Shown here piece by piece: positions 1 to 7,552 of a DNA stretch of 39,686 nt. Position numbers and translations under genes: made by a program. The notes beneath the pieces were generated by a model. That model was not told where the DNA came from. It was given only the letters and a program-made list of their open reading frames with translations, and did no database searches. Each line of letters begins with the position of its first letter. Position 1 is the stretch's first letter. Source of the stretch: Treponema sp. (lineage in GTDB: Bacteria > Spirochaetota > Spirochaetia > Treponematales > Breznakiellaceae). The stretch lies in the NCBI GenBank assembly GCA_031257195.1, contig JAIRPD010000026.1, forward strand, positions 1-39,686, read 5' to 3'.

Positions 1-120
1 GTCGTAGATCTTGATCTTCCGGGTGTCCGCGGAGGGCTTGAAAACCTCCGGCTCGGTGTCCCCCGCGTTGATCGCCGTTAGAAGCTGGTCTATTTCGTCC
101 TGGGACAGAACTTCCGTCAA
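1..120 (-). CDS. fliM: Flagellar motor switch protein FliM, N-terminal 40 codons (partial)
   Basis: The first 120 bases read on the minus strand as an open frame from TTG at 120 to the window edge. The product begins M(TTG)-TEVLSQDEIDQLLTAI and continues NAGDTEPEVFKPSADTRK. The LSQDEIDQLL segment is the conserved N-terminal CheY-P binding peptide of FliM, so the identification is firm although only about a tenth of the protein is present. A strong purine-rich Shine-Dalgarno stretch (GGGGAGGGG, 127-135) lies 6 bases upstream of the TTG and decides the start. FliM forms the middle of the flagellar C-ring and switches rotation direction. It lies downstream of fliL on the same strand, 129 bases apart, as in other spirochete flagellar operons. 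Confidence 0.93.
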   Translation of the reverse strand, partial: MTEVLSQDEIDQLLTAINAGDTEPEVFKPSADTRKIKIYD

Positions 121-249
121 AAATCACCCCTCCCCGTCTTTAGGTTTGTCCGGCGCCCAAACCGCGCCGGCCGCCGCGGATAACGGCCGCCCAACCCCGC
201 GGCTTTAGCGAAAGCTGTCGAGAAACCCGGGTTTCCGCGTAACGCCCGG
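121..249. other. fliL-fliM intergenic spacer with small palindromes
   Basis: A 129-base gap separates two genes normally packed tightly in flagellar operons. It holds a perfect 14-bp palindrome GAAACCCGGGTTTC at 222-235 and a short hairpin GCTTT/AAAGC near 202-215. There is no U tract, so this is not a clear terminator. The elements resemble in style the hairpins seen elsewhere in the window. No small ORF was recognised here. Confidence 0.4.
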
Positions 250-798
250 CTATAATTCCATCACGTCCAGTTTGTTAAACAGGATGCCCCTGACCTTGGC
301 GGTATCCAGATACCGGGTGTTAAGGAGTTCCCGGATTTCCTGTTTAAGCCTGTTTTCGTTTTCCGGCTCCAGTTCATTGGCGTACTTTTGGGCAAAATAC
401 TGCCTGGTAAAGTCCCGGAGCTGAGCCACCCGGGCGGTAAGCTCCGTCTGGGCGGCGTTGTTGTTTAAATCGTACTCGATGAGCATATCCACCACCGTGG
501 TATGGGTTTGATCCCTGGTCCGGGTGGCGATCTGCCCAATGAGGGAAAAAGTGGCGTACTGGGGCCTGGTTCCTATATATTCGGAGGTGGGGTCGATAAC
601 CGTTTGCGACTCCCCCCGGCCGCTCAGAATGTTATAGGTTATGGCCGCCACGGTTACGATAAAGATCAGCGCCCCCAGCCCTATGGCGGCAAATTTGAGG
701 AGGGTCGGCAAAAAGCCGCCCGCCTTCGCTTTTTTACCGCCGCTTTCCGCGGCCCCCACATCCTCGCCGCTTAAATCAAGGCTGTCATCATCACCCAT
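250..798 (-). CDS. fliL: Flagellar basal body-associated protein FliL
   Basis: A protein of about 182 residues with an acidic N-terminal cytoplasmic tail (MGDDDSLDLSGEDVG), a Lys-rich stretch, one transmembrane helix (roughly LLKFAAIGLGALIFIVTVAA), and a periplasmic domain ending in KVRGILFNKLDVMEL. This is the layout of FliL, an inner-membrane protein that surrounds the stator units and supports motor torque. A GTG in frame at 813 lies inside the ribosome-binding sequence. The ATG at 798 is preferred because GGGAGG sits about 7 bases before it. It is followed by fliM. The usual upstream partners motA and motB are absent: a MATE exporter is divergently placed instead, and fliL has its own promoter. 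Confidence 0.9.
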   Translation of the reverse strand: MGDDDSLDLSGEDVGAAESGGKKAKAGGFLPTLLKFAAIGLGALIFIVTVAAITYNILSGRGESQTVIDPTSEYIGTRPQYATFSLIGQIATRTRDQTHTTVVDMLIEYDLNNNAAQTELTARVAQLRDFTRQYFAQKYANELEPENENRLKQEIRELLNTRYLDTAKVRGILFNKLDVMEL

Positions 799-854
799 GC
801 TGGTACCTCCCACATCCCAGAGGATCCTTCCGGGTATAGAAAAATCCTCTTATG

Positions 855-883
855 ATTATACACCTTTTCAACAATTTACGCAA
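855..883 (-). promoter_or_regulatory. Sigma70-like promoter of fliL
   Basis: Read on the minus strand: -35 TTGCGT (883-878), a 17-base spacer, -10 TATAAT (860-855). It is correctly oriented toward fliL (start 798), giving a leader of about 50 bases that contains the GGGAGG ribosome-binding site. Confidence 0.65.
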
Positions 884-982
884 GTAGTTTATTTCTATAA
901 TATAATATCGGCACAAGGGGAGGCGAAATAGAGTCCCCGGGCCTTTGCCCGGAAGAGGGTACAACAAGCGGGGCTTTTCCTG

Positions 983-988
983 TATGCT
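983..988 (+). promoter_or_regulatory. -10 element of the MATE gene, spaced for a leaderless transcript
   Basis: TATGCT lies exactly 6 bases before the ATG at 995. No Shine-Dalgarno sequence precedes that ATG, so transcription would start at or next to the start codon. No good -35 was found. A separate TATAAT pair at 896-906 is an alternative, also without a clear -35. Confidence 0.4.
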
Positions 989-994
989 GTTTTT

Positions 995-2392
995 ATGTCC
1001 GCGGAATCAAACGCCGCAAGCCGGCTGGGTACGGAACCGGTGGGCCGGCTTCTGCTTGAGTTTTCCATCCCCGCCATCACGGGAATGCTGGTCAACGCTT
1101 TGTACAATGTGGTGGACCGGATCTGGGTGGGCCGGGGGGTAAACGAGATTGCCCTGGGGGGGCTTTCCCTGGTTCTTCCCCTAATGACGATCAGCATGGC
1201 CTTTTCCATGCTCTTTGGCATAGGGGCGGCCAACATGATCTCCATGCGGCTGGGTCAGGGCCGAAAGGAAGAGGCGGAAAACGCCCTGAACCATTGCCTG
1301 GTTCTCCTGGCCGTCTCCGCCCTGGCTTTGATGGTCCTGGAACTGGTTTTTATAGACCCGATCCTTTCCCGAATGGGGGCCGAGGAGGGAAGCGGCGCCC
1401 TGGACTACGCCCGGGGCTACTACCGGATCATCCTGTACGGTCAGGTGTTTTTGATGGTGGGCTTTGGCTTTTCCCACTGTACCCGGGCCCAGGGTTTTCC
1501 CCGGATCACCATGGTGGGCATGTTTATTGGGGCGGGGTTGAACATGATCCTGGACCCGGTTTTTATTCTGGGCTTTGGCTGGGGGGTGGAGGGCGCCGCC
1601 TGGGCGACGATCCTTTCCCAGCTGGCCGCCATGGTTTTTATCCTTTCGTTTAACCTCCGCGGCAAAGAGGCGGTGATCCGCCTGAAACCCCGGAGTTTTA
1701 GGCCCTCCTTGACGATCATCCGGGACATTATGGTTTTTGGATCCTCCCAGTTTCTGCTCCAGTTTCTGATGTCGGCGGTCCAGCTGCTCTACAACCAGAG
1801 CATGGGCCGGTACGGGACCGCCGCCCTGGGCGAGGGGGGCGGGGACATCGCCCTTTCGGGGCTGAACATCAATTTGTCCATCGTGATGCTCTTTCTGATG
1901 CCAATCTTTGGGATCAACCAGGGGGCCCAGCCTATTTTGGGCTTTAACTACGGGGCCCGGCGGTTTGACCGGGTGCGGCGGGCCTTTCTGCTGGCCATCG
2001 GCGGGGCCACGGTGATCTGCCTGGCGGGTTTCGCCGCGGCGATGATCTTTCCCCATGTCCTGGTGCGGCTGTTCGCCCCCAAAGGGAGCGCCGCGCTGCT
2101 CCGTTTCGCCCCCTACGCCATGAGGGTTGTGATGATCGCCCTGCCGGTGAACGGCTTTACCATTGTGGCCACCAATTTCTTTGTGGTTACGGGCCGGCCC
2201 AGGACATCGATTTTTCTGTCCCTGACGCGCCAGTTCCTGGCCCTTATTCCCTGTATGCTGATCTTTGGGCGGCTCTGGGGGCTCTGGGGGGTGGTGGCCG
2301 CCGGCCCGGTGGCGGATGGTTTTGCCTTTGTCTGTACGGGGCTGCTGACCCTGAGGGAAATGAAAAAACTGAAGGTGAATAGCGGGCGGTAA
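995..2392 (+). CDS. MATE family multidrug efflux transporter
   Basis: A 465-residue protein with twelve hydrophobic segments. It opens with EPVGRLLLEFSIPAITGMLVNALYNVVDRIWVGRG, the characteristic first-helix region of MATE transporters (DinF/NorM-like branch), and has the internal two-lobed repeat expected of the family. These inner-membrane proteins export cationic drugs or metabolites in exchange for Na+ or H+; the substrate cannot be told from sequence. The gene stands alone, divergent from fliL. The ATG at 995 lacks a ribosome-binding site but lies 6 bases after a TATGCT box. A GC-rich hairpin follows the stop. Confidence 0.9.
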   Translation: MSAESNAASRLGTEPVGRLLLEFSIPAITGMLVNALYNVVDRIWVGRGVNEIALGGLSLVLPLMTISMAFSMLFGIGAANMISMRLGQGRKEEAENALNHCLVLLAVSALALMVLELVFIDPILSRMGAEEGSGALDYARGYYRIILYGQVFLMVGFGFSHCTRAQGFPRITMVGMFIGAGLNMILDPVFILGFGWGVEGAAWATILSQLAAMVFILSFNLRGKEAVIRLKPRSFRPSLTIIRDIMVFGSSQFLLQFLMSAVQLLYNQSMGRYGTAALGEGGGDIALSGLNINLSIVMLFLMPIFGINQGAQPILGFNYGARRFDRVRRAFLLAIGGATVICLAGFAAAMIFPHVLVRLFAPKGSAALLRFAPYAMRVVMIALPVNGFTIVATNFFVVTGRPRTSIFLSLTRQFLALIPCMLIFGRLWGLWGVVAAGPVADGFAFVCTGLLTLREMKKLKVNSGR

Positions 2393-2417
2393 GCGCCCTG
2401 TTCCCCTGGGAGGGCGC
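2393..2417 (+). terminator. Hairpin after the MATE gene
   Basis: GCGCCCT (2393-2399) pairs perfectly with AGGGCGC (2411-2417) around an 11-base loop, starting at the stop codon. There is no U tract, so intrinsic termination is only possible, not demonstrated. Confidence 0.35.
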
Positions 2418-2460
2418 GGGGCCGCCCGCGTGCTTTACGGAGGCCTGGGGGACCGGTGAT

Positions 2461-2784
2461 TCAGGGGTTTTCCTCCAGTTCCCGCAGTTTTTCGTCGATG
2501 AAGCGCCCCATAAGGCCCTGGATGTCCTGCAGGGCCGCCCGTCGGTAGGTTTTCATGGTTCCCGGCAGGTTTTTGTCCACGGAGAAGAGGTCGATGGCGT
2601 CTATGCCGAGGGCGGCGGCTATTCGTTCCAGCATTTCCGGGGAGGGGAAGTTGTTTTTGGTTTCTATCATGCCTATGTAGTGGGTGCTGGTGTCTACTTT
2701 TTCGGCCAGTTTTGCCTGGGATAGTCCCAGGGCGGCGCGGTAGGCCCTCATGTTGTTCGCCACTATGTCCCTGATGTTTGTCAT
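2461..2784 (-). CDS. XRE-family transcriptional regulator (copy 1)
   Basis: A 107-residue protein. Residues about 8-68 form a Cro/cI-type helix-turn-helix (YRAALGLSQAKLAEKVDTST followed by YIGMIETKNNFPSPEMLERIAAALGI). The C-terminal third (TYRRAALQDIQ...) is a short helical tail, probably for dimerisation. It is a gapless paralogue of the gene at 2948-3271, about 58% identical by hand count. Both read leftward, 163 bases apart, and share an upstream box. Such single-domain XRE proteins usually repress their own and adjacent promoters. No phage or toxin-antitoxin partner is visible, so the target is unknown. Confidence 0.85.
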   Translation of the reverse strand: MTNIRDIVANNMRAYRAALGLSQAKLAEKVDTSTHYIGMIETKNNFPSPEMLERIAAALGIDAIDLFSVDKNLPGTMKTYRRAALQDIQGLMGRFIDEKLRELEENP

Positions 2785-2824
2785 GTTTTTTACGTCTTGC
2801 CTTAACTGTAGTAACCAGGGAGCG

Positions 2825-2832
2825 GGTTAACC
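2825..2832. promoter_or_regulatory. Candidate operator box upstream of XRE copy 1
   Basis: GGTTAACC, a perfect 8-bp palindrome in the context GAGCGGGTTAACCAACTTTG, lies 41-48 bases upstream of the start at 2784. The same context with one changed palindrome base occurs at almost the same distance before the second XRE gene, which suggests an autoregulatory site. Confidence 0.5.
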
Positions 2833-2947
2833 AACTTTGTATTACTATGATGGGACGCTATGTATTAGGTAGTTATTTGTCCGGGCTTCCGGCTTTACCG
2901 GGAACTCCGGGCCGCCAAAGGGCGGGGAATGAAACCGGACTTTCGCG

Positions 2948-3271
2948 TCAGGGTTCCCTGTCCAGGTCTTTAAGTTTTCCCGCGATGATCCGCGAAATCG
3001 CCTTTTGAATGTCTTCTATCGCCGCTTTCCGGTAGGTTCTGATGGTGTCCCTCGCGGTTAGTTCCTTGTAAAACAACTCGGTGGTATCTATACCCAGGGC
3101 GGCCGCCAGCCGCTCCATCATTTCCGGGGAGGGAAACCGCCGTTTTATCTCCAAAAGCCCTATGTAGTTTGTGCTGGTGTCTACTTTTTCCGCTAATTCC
3201 GCCTGCGAAAAACCCAGGGCGGAACGGTATCGTTTGATATTTTGGGCCACTAGGTCTCGTATATCCGTCAT
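2948..3271 (-). CDS. XRE-family transcriptional regulator (copy 2)
   Basis: A 107-residue paralogue of the regulator at 2461-2784. The helix-turn-helix (YRSALGFSQAELAEKVDTST, YIGLLEIKRRFPSPEMMERLAAALGI) spans about residues 8-68, and a charged helical tail ends KLKDLDREP. The recognition-helix region differs only modestly from copy 1, so the two may bind overlapping sites. The gene is divergent from a small membrane protein and an outer-membrane protein, with about 125 bases between the start codons. That region holds a -10 box (TATAAT read leftward at 3346-3341) and repeated CTATTA units (3352-3369). Control of the divergent envelope genes is a reasonable inference. Confidence 0.85.
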   Translation of the reverse strand: MTDIRDLVAQNIKRYRSALGFSQAELAEKVDTSTNYIGLLEIKRRFPSPEMMERLAAALGIDTTELFYKELTARDTIRTYRKAAIEDIQKAISRIIAGKLKDLDREP

Positions 3272-3314
3272 TCCTCGCGCGTTTTTTCGTTTTAAGTTTA
3301 ATGGCCGGAGAGAG

Positions 3315-3322
3315 GGTTGACC
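3315..3322. promoter_or_regulatory. Candidate operator box upstream of XRE copy 2
   Basis: GGTTGACC in the context GAGAGGGTTGACCAATTTG lies 44-51 bases upstream of the start at 3271 and matches the box at 2825-2832. It lies just downstream of the TATAAT at 3341-3346 (minus strand), a position where a bound repressor would block transcription. Confidence 0.5.
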
Positions 3323-3395
3323 AATTTGCTATTTGTTGTCATTATAGACTTGCTAATAGTCAGTAATAGTTTGTAACCCTGGAGGTCATCTAAAG

Positions 3396-3572
3396 ATGAA
3401 AGAGGAGTTGAAAAAGGGGGCTTTAGCCGCCGGGAAGGTGGTTAAAGGGATTCTGCTTGCCTTTTTGATTCTTATTCTCTTGTTTATCGCGTATTCCGCG
3501 TTTACCCGCGCGGTTGTGGATGGCGTGATGGTAAAAGTGTATGGGTGTTTATCCCGCGGCGGCGCGGGATAA
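3396..3572 (+). CDS. Small single-pass membrane protein (58 residues)
   Basis: This short gene codes for MKEELKKGALAAGKVVKG, then a hydrophobic helix ILLAFLILILLFIAYSAF, then TRAVVDGVMVKVYGCLSRGGAG and a TAA stop. It has a charged cytoplasmic-type N terminus, one membrane helix at about residues 18-36, and a short tail. GGAGGT at 3381-3386, 9 bases before the ATG, is a strong ribosome-binding site and the main reason to believe the gene is real. It precedes the outer-membrane protein gene by 57 bases on the same strand, so the two may be co-transcribed. No family was recognised. Single-pass proteins of this size often act as stress-response or partner peptides, but no function is claimed. Confidence 0.6.
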   Translation: MKEELKKGALAAGKVVKGILLAFLILILLFIAYSAFTRAVVDGVMVKVYGCLSRGGAG

Positions 3573-3629
3573 AGCTGATGAGGACGTTAGCCTCTCGTAG
3601 AGGGGTAAGTTTAAGATAAGGAGTACGTT

Positions 3630-4304
3630 GTGAAAAAGATGGTTGTATTGGCGGGTATGCTCACGCTGGTTCTTGGTGGAGTATTTGCCCAGGAAACCCC
3701 GCAGGAAACCCCGTTGGTGGCGGCCTCCATCGGTGACCCTGAGACTCGTTCAGAGTCTTACGGTCTTGTGGGTGTCGGGGTTAAGGGCCAAAAGGGTTCG
3801 TCAACCCCCGATGATACGGGCATTTCCATCGCGGTCCCGTTTATCGCGGGGTATCGCTGGGACGCCTGGGGCCTGGGCGGTGAGGTCTTTATCTCGAAGG
3901 ATATCCGGGAGGGGTACTTTACCACGGCCGGCTCTGGTTCCGGGTTTAATTTGGGTCTTTACGGTGAGCGGCGGCTTTGGGCGGGCAAGACGTTATCGTT
4001 GTGGGCGAAGGCTAATTTGGCCTACCAGGGCTTATTCGCTGTAAAGAACAGTTCTCAGTTGTATAATGTTCACTCACTTCAAATTAAGCTGGCCCCGGTG
4101 GTTGAATACAATATCACGGAATACTTCCGGGCGTTTGTGGCGGTTGACTTGATTACCGCCTCCTTCACGGGTGTTATTGCCAAGAAGTACCAGGACGAGA
4201 CCCCGTATGAGGATGAGGAAGATCTCAAAGGTTATAAGGCCAGCGCTGAGATTATGAACAACGTGCTCCACAATGTAACTGTGGGTGTGAAGGTAACGTT
4301 CTAG
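3630..4304 (+). CDS. Outer-membrane beta-barrel-like protein with signal peptide
   Basis: A 224-residue protein starting at GTG, with AAGGAG about 8 bases upstream. Residues 1-21 form a clear signal peptide (MKKMVVLAGMLTLVLGGVFAQ). The mature part alternates polar and hydrophobic residues in strand-like stretches (SYGLVGVGVKG, ISIAVPFIAGYRWDAWGLGGEVFIS, FNLGLYGERRLWAGKTLSLWAKANL) and ends NVTVGVKVTF. A terminal aromatic residue in an alternating strand is the usual beta-signal for outer-membrane assembly. Size suits an 8- to 10-strand barrel. No named family is recognised; similar small barrels are common in treponemes. Function unknown, perhaps a small porin or structural protein. Confidence 0.7.
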   Translation: MKKMVVLAGMLTLVLGGVFAQETPQETPLVAASIGDPETRSESYGLVGVGVKGQKGSSTPDDTGISIAVPFIAGYRWDAWGLGGEVFISKDIREGYFTTAGSGSGFNLGLYGERRLWAGKTLSLWAKANLAYQGLFAVKNSSQLYNVHSLQIKLAPVVEYNITEYFRAFVAVDLITASFTGVIAKKYQDETPYEDEEDLKGYKASAEIMNNVLHNVTVGVKVTF

Positions 4305-4574
4305 CGGCTAAACGGCGGGTTGTCGCTGATCTTTCGATGATTATGTATCAACAGAAGTTCGCGCTGTCGAGTCTGATATTTTTCAACGGAGTTCAATTAC
4401 AACCCGCGGGCCATGATCGGCTGTAATCATAGAGCGCCTTGTCTTTTTGGCGGGGTGTTACAAGTCGTAAGAAGGGGGCTTCGCGGTTTCACCGGGGAAA
4501 GTTTTATCCCCATACAAGCGCCGCGCCGTTTCGCGCCACTATATCGTATGTAGCCGTCCGTGTGAAAAAGGCGG
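4305..4574. other. Intergenic region, no gene recognised
   Basis: About 270 bases with stop codons in all frames. Weak inverted repeats are visible (TTACA/TGTAA flanking about 4396-4425, GGGGA/TCCCC about 4493-4510). No tRNA, known riboswitch or convincing terminator was recognised. The left part probably holds the 3' end of the outer-membrane protein transcript. Confidence 0.4.
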
Positions 4575-4580
4575 TATACT
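4575..4580 (+). promoter_or_regulatory. -10 element of the aspartic protease gene
   Basis: TATACT lies 6 bases before the ATG at 4587. Transcription would begin at that ATG, or 12 bases before the in-frame ATG at 4599, which does have a GGAG 6 bases upstream. No clear -35 box was found. Confidence 0.45.
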
Positions 4581-4586
4581 CACATT

Positions 4587-5012
4587 ATGGAGCGCGCGAT
4601 GTACGAAGTACATACTGAAATCACCCTGAAAAACGGGTATGATGTCGGTAAAGCCTCCGAAGGCGGTATCAACGAAAACGAAGTCCGGCAGGTAACGGTT
4701 GACGCCGTGGTGGATACCGGCGCGTGGACGCTTATCATCAACGAGGAGACTCGCGCCAAACTGGGGTTCTCCGCGCGGGGAACCGACTGGGTAAACCTTG
4801 CCGATGGTGGAAAGACCGACTGCGCCATCGTGGGGCCTGTGGAAGTCTGGTGGAAGAACCGTTGGAATTTACAAAACGCCCTGATGCTGCCCAATTCCAA
4901 AGAGATTCTCCTGGGCGCGATCCCCATGGAGGCGATGGATATCACCGTTGACACCCGCGCCGGCAAAGTCGTTGGGGCGCACGGCGATCAAATTATTCAC
5001 CGGTTGTATTAG
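4587..5012 (+). CDS. Retropepsin-like aspartic protease domain protein
   Basis: A 141-residue protein with the active-site signature AVVDTGAWTLIINEE (catalytic Asp about residue 43) and, near the C terminus, the hydrophobic segment EILLGAIPMEAMDITVDTRAG. Together these are typical of single-domain, clan AA (retropepsin-like) proteases, which work as homodimers with one Asp per subunit. The protein has no signal peptide or membrane helix and should be cytoplasmic. Its substrate is unknown. Start choice is open: ATG 4587 would be leaderless, whereas ATG 4599 has GGAG as ribosome-binding site. It is convergent with the glycyl radical enzyme gene and has no operon partner. Confidence 0.8.
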   Translation: MERAMYEVHTEITLKNGYDVGKASEGGINENEVRQVTVDAVVDTGAWTLIINEETRAKLGFSARGTDWVNLADGGKTDCAIVGPVEVWWKNRWNLQNALMLPNSKEILLGAIPMEAMDITVDTRAGKVVGAHGDQIIHRLY

Positions 5013-5022
5013 GCGGCGGTTC

Positions 5023-5055
5023 GCGGGCGGCCGCCGGACTGGCGGGGCCGCCCGC
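5023..5055. terminator. Hairpin between convergent genes
   Basis: GCGGGCGGCC (5023-5032) pairs perfectly with GGCCGCCCGC (5046-5055) between the stop codons of the protease (5012) and the glycyl radical enzyme (5060). The position suits a shared bidirectional terminator, but no U tract follows on either strand. Confidence 0.4.
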
Positions 5056-5059
5056 TTGA

Positions 5060-7552
5060 TCACAGGGTCTGTTCGGTCCGGTCGATAATGTCGTCCTGGG
5101 TTTCCCGGGAAAGGACGTTAAAGAAGGCGCTGTACCCCGCCACCCGGACAATCAGGTCCCGGTGCTTTTCCGGGTGGGCCTGGGCGTCCAGCAGGGTGGC
5201 CCGGGAAACCACGTTAAACTGGACGTGAAAACCTTCCAGCCGGTTAAAAAAGGTCCTGACCAGGCTGATGAGCTTTTTCCGGTCCTCCTCCCTTTCCAGC
5301 ATGGGGGGGGGTATCTTTTGATTGAGCAGTACCCCGCCGGTGATTTCCCTGGTGGGCAGCTTGGATACGGTTTTGAATACCGCCGTGGGACCCTTCCTGT
5401 CCATGCCGTGGGAGGGTGAACAGCCTTCCGCCAGGGGTTCCCCGGCCCCGCGTCCGTCCGGGGTGGCCAGGGTTCCCGCCCCCTGGGGTACGTTGGCGGA
5501 TATGGAGGAAGTGCCGGCGTAGTAGATCCCCCCAATGGGGCCCCGGCCATGGCGGGTGTTGTGGTACTTCTTCATCTCGTCGATGTAGATGTCGTAGGCT
5601 TCGCGGATAAGGGTGTCCGCGTAATCATCATCGTTGCCATACTTGGGGGCCGTCAGCAGCAGTTCCCGGATCTCGGCGTTCCGCGGGCCCTCAAAGTCCG
5701 CCATCAACGCGTCCCACAGTTCCCCGGCGCGTACGCTCTTGTCCTCAAAAACGCGTTTTTTAATCGCCGCGAGGGAATCCGCCAGGTTGGCGATCCCCAC
5801 CTGGAGGTCGCTGATAAAATCGTAGACCGCCCCGCCTTCTTTGAGGTTCAGGCCCCGCTCGATACAATCGTCACAGAGGGCGGAACAGAGAATGTCCGCC
5901 GTATCCCGCTCCAGTACCGTGTCCGCCGAGGAATCGATGATGACGCATTGGCGGGTAAAGTCCCGGACAATCCGGTCCCAGGCTTTCATCACCTCGTCAA
6001 AGCTTTTCATGTCCCGGAAATGTTTTACCCGCGGCAGGGGCCTGCCGTTGGAACCCGGAAGCCTCCTGCCGGATTTGGGGTCCACCCCGTCATTCAGGGC
6101 GATGAGCAGGGACTTGGGAAAGTTGAGAAAGCTCATGCCGGTACAGCGGTAGCCCCACTTGCCGGGGACCGCCACTTCCACGCAGCCTATGGCGCTGTAG
6201 TTGTAGGCGTCTTCCCGCTTTACCCCCTTTTCAATGAACGAGGGGATGATCACCTCGTCGCTGTTAAAGGCGGGCATGCCGAAACCCAGGCGTACCACCT
6301 CGATACATTCCGCCATAAAGGCGTCACTGAGGCCCCGGTGGTAACGCACCGTAAGGTTGGGCTGGGGCAGCCGGGTTTGGGCCACGCTGCGCAGTATCAG
6401 GCGGCTGACGGGGTTTACCGCGTCCCGGGGGTTTCCCCCGGCGTCCAGGAACTGGCCCCCCACGGTAACGTTCTGGTACAGGGGGCTTCCGGCGGAAAAC
6501 TGGGTGTGGGTCCAGCCGCGAATCTTGTTTATCGTAAAGGTCTTCAGCCACAGGTTGACCAAAAGCTCACAGGCGGATTCTTCGGTGATCCGCCCGGCGG
6601 CCAGGTCTTTTTCATAATAGGGGTTAAGGTATTGATCCATCCGGCCGTAGGAAAGGGAGTGGCCGTTGCTTTCGATTTGCAGGCAAAGATGAACCAGCCA
6701 CAGGGACTGCAGGGCCTCGTGAAATGTTTCCGCCCCTTCGTAGGGAACCTTGCGTAAGATCCGGCTCATTTCGAGCAGTTCCGCCGCGCGTTTTTTGTCC
6801 CCCTCGGCGCCGGCCATTTTCTCCGCCAGGTCCGCGTAACGCCCGGCGAAAGCCCTGGTGGCGTCGATGACGATGATCACCGCTTTATAAAAGTACGATT
6901 TTGCCAGGTTCCGGTAATCGGTAAGATCCAGCGCGGCCAGCTTCCGCTCCGCCCGCTCCCGGTATTCGGCCAGGCCCGCCTTGAGCATACGCCGGTAGTT
7001 TACCGCCACGTGGGCGTCTCCGCTGGTGATATTTCCCTCGGCCTTAATGATCCCCAAATCGTAAAACACCCTGGCCGACTCGGGCATGGCCGCCAGGCCC
7101 CGGTCCTTAACGGTATTGTGTTCCCAAAAGGGGGCGATTTCCCGAAGCCGGGTCTTGGTTTCTTCGGTAATGTAAAAGCGATCCCCCGGCCGCCGGTCAA
7201 ATTCATCCAGTTCGGCGATCACCCAGTCCATGGCGTATTCGGGAAAGATCGGCGCCGAACGGTTGCTCGAAGCCTGGTTCCCCGCCAGGAGGGTTTGCTT
7301 TTCTATGAAGATGCTCATCCGTTCCAGAACATTTTTATACATCAGCGCCCGGCGTATCGCCAGGGGTTGATCCATGTTGGCCCTGTACGTTTCGGTGGTG
7401 ATAATCGCCCGCTCGGCGCAGACGCGGGGCCGGGCGGCCAGGAGTTCCTCCCGGAAATCCCCCATCCGGTCCGTCAGGTTCCCAAAGTAAGGCGCGGCCC
7501 CGGTTTGGGCCGCCCCGCCGCTTTTGGCGGCGATAGCGTCGTTTAACATCAT
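5060..7552 (-). CDS. Glycyl radical enzyme, PFL-like eliminase/dehydratase group
   Basis: About 830 residues. The active-site loop reads AIGCVEVAVPGKWGYR with the thiyl Cys near residue 457 and a Glu two residues later, the C-x-E arrangement of glycyl radical dehydratases and lyases. True pyruvate formate-lyase has a Cys-Cys pair instead. Near the C terminus RVAGYSAFF carries the radical Gly (about residue 806). ATG 7552 overlaps the TGA stop of the upstream ROK kinase (ATGA), indicating translational coupling; the longer frame from 7621 runs inside the kinase. ATG 7549 is an equally good alternative. Partners are a sugar kinase and a radical-SAM activase. The substrate is unknown. A phosphorylated sugar or anhydro-sugar is an attractive guess because of the kinase. 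PFL or PflD labels would be misleading. Confidence 0.88.
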   Translation of the reverse strand: MMLNDAIAAKSGGAAQTGAAPYFGNLTDRMGDFREELLAARPRVCAERAIITTETYRANMDQPLAIRRALMYKNVLERMSIFIEKQTLLAGNQASSNRSAPIFPEYAMDWVIAELDEFDRRPGDRFYITEETKTRLREIAPFWEHNTVKDRGLAAMPESARVFYDLGIIKAEGNITSGDAHVAVNYRRMLKAGLAEYRERAERKLAALDLTDYRNLAKSYFYKAVIIVIDATRAFAGRYADLAEKMAGAEGDKKRAAELLEMSRILRKVPYEGAETFHEALQSLWLVHLCLQIESNGHSLSYGRMDQYLNPYYEKDLAAGRITEESACELLVNLWLKTFTINKIRGWTHTQFSAGSPLYQNVTVGGQFLDAGGNPRDAVNPVSRLILRSVAQTRLPQPNLTVRYHRGLSDAFMAECIEVVRLGFGMPAFNSDEVIIPSFIEKGVKREDAYNYSAIGCVEVAVPGKWGYRCTGMSFLNFPKSLLIALNDGVDPKSGRRLPGSNGRPLPRVKHFRDMKSFDEVMKAWDRIVRDFTRQCVIIDSSADTVLERDTADILCSALCDDCIERGLNLKEGGAVYDFISDLQVGIANLADSLAAIKKRVFEDKSVRAGELWDALMADFEGPRNAEIRELLLTAPKYGNDDDYADTLIREAYDIYIDEMKKYHNTRHGRGPIGGIYYAGTSSISANVPQGAGTLATPDGRGAGEPLAEGCSPSHGMDRKGPTAVFKTVSKLPTREITGGVLLNQKIPPPMLEREEDRKKLISLVRTFFNRLEGFHVQFNVVSRATLLDAQAHPEKHRDLIVRVAGYSAFFNVLSRETQDDIIDRTEQTL

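Noticed and set aside
896-906. TATAAT boxes as the MATE promoter
   Set aside because: No -35 box at 16-18 bases was found; the TATGCT at 983-988 is better placed, though both remain uncertain.
1181-2056. 291-residue minus-strand frame inside the MATE gene
   Set aside because: Antisense shadow; composition is Gly/Pro/His/Gln-rich and no start signals are present.
5549-6757. 402-residue plus-strand open frame opposite the glycyl radical enzyme
   Set aside because: It mirrors the coding bias of the real minus-strand gene, has no recognisable domain and no ribosome-binding site.
5060-7552. Pyruvate formate-lyase
   Set aside because: The Cys-Cys active-site pair is missing; the loop has a single Cys followed by V-E as in radical eliminases.
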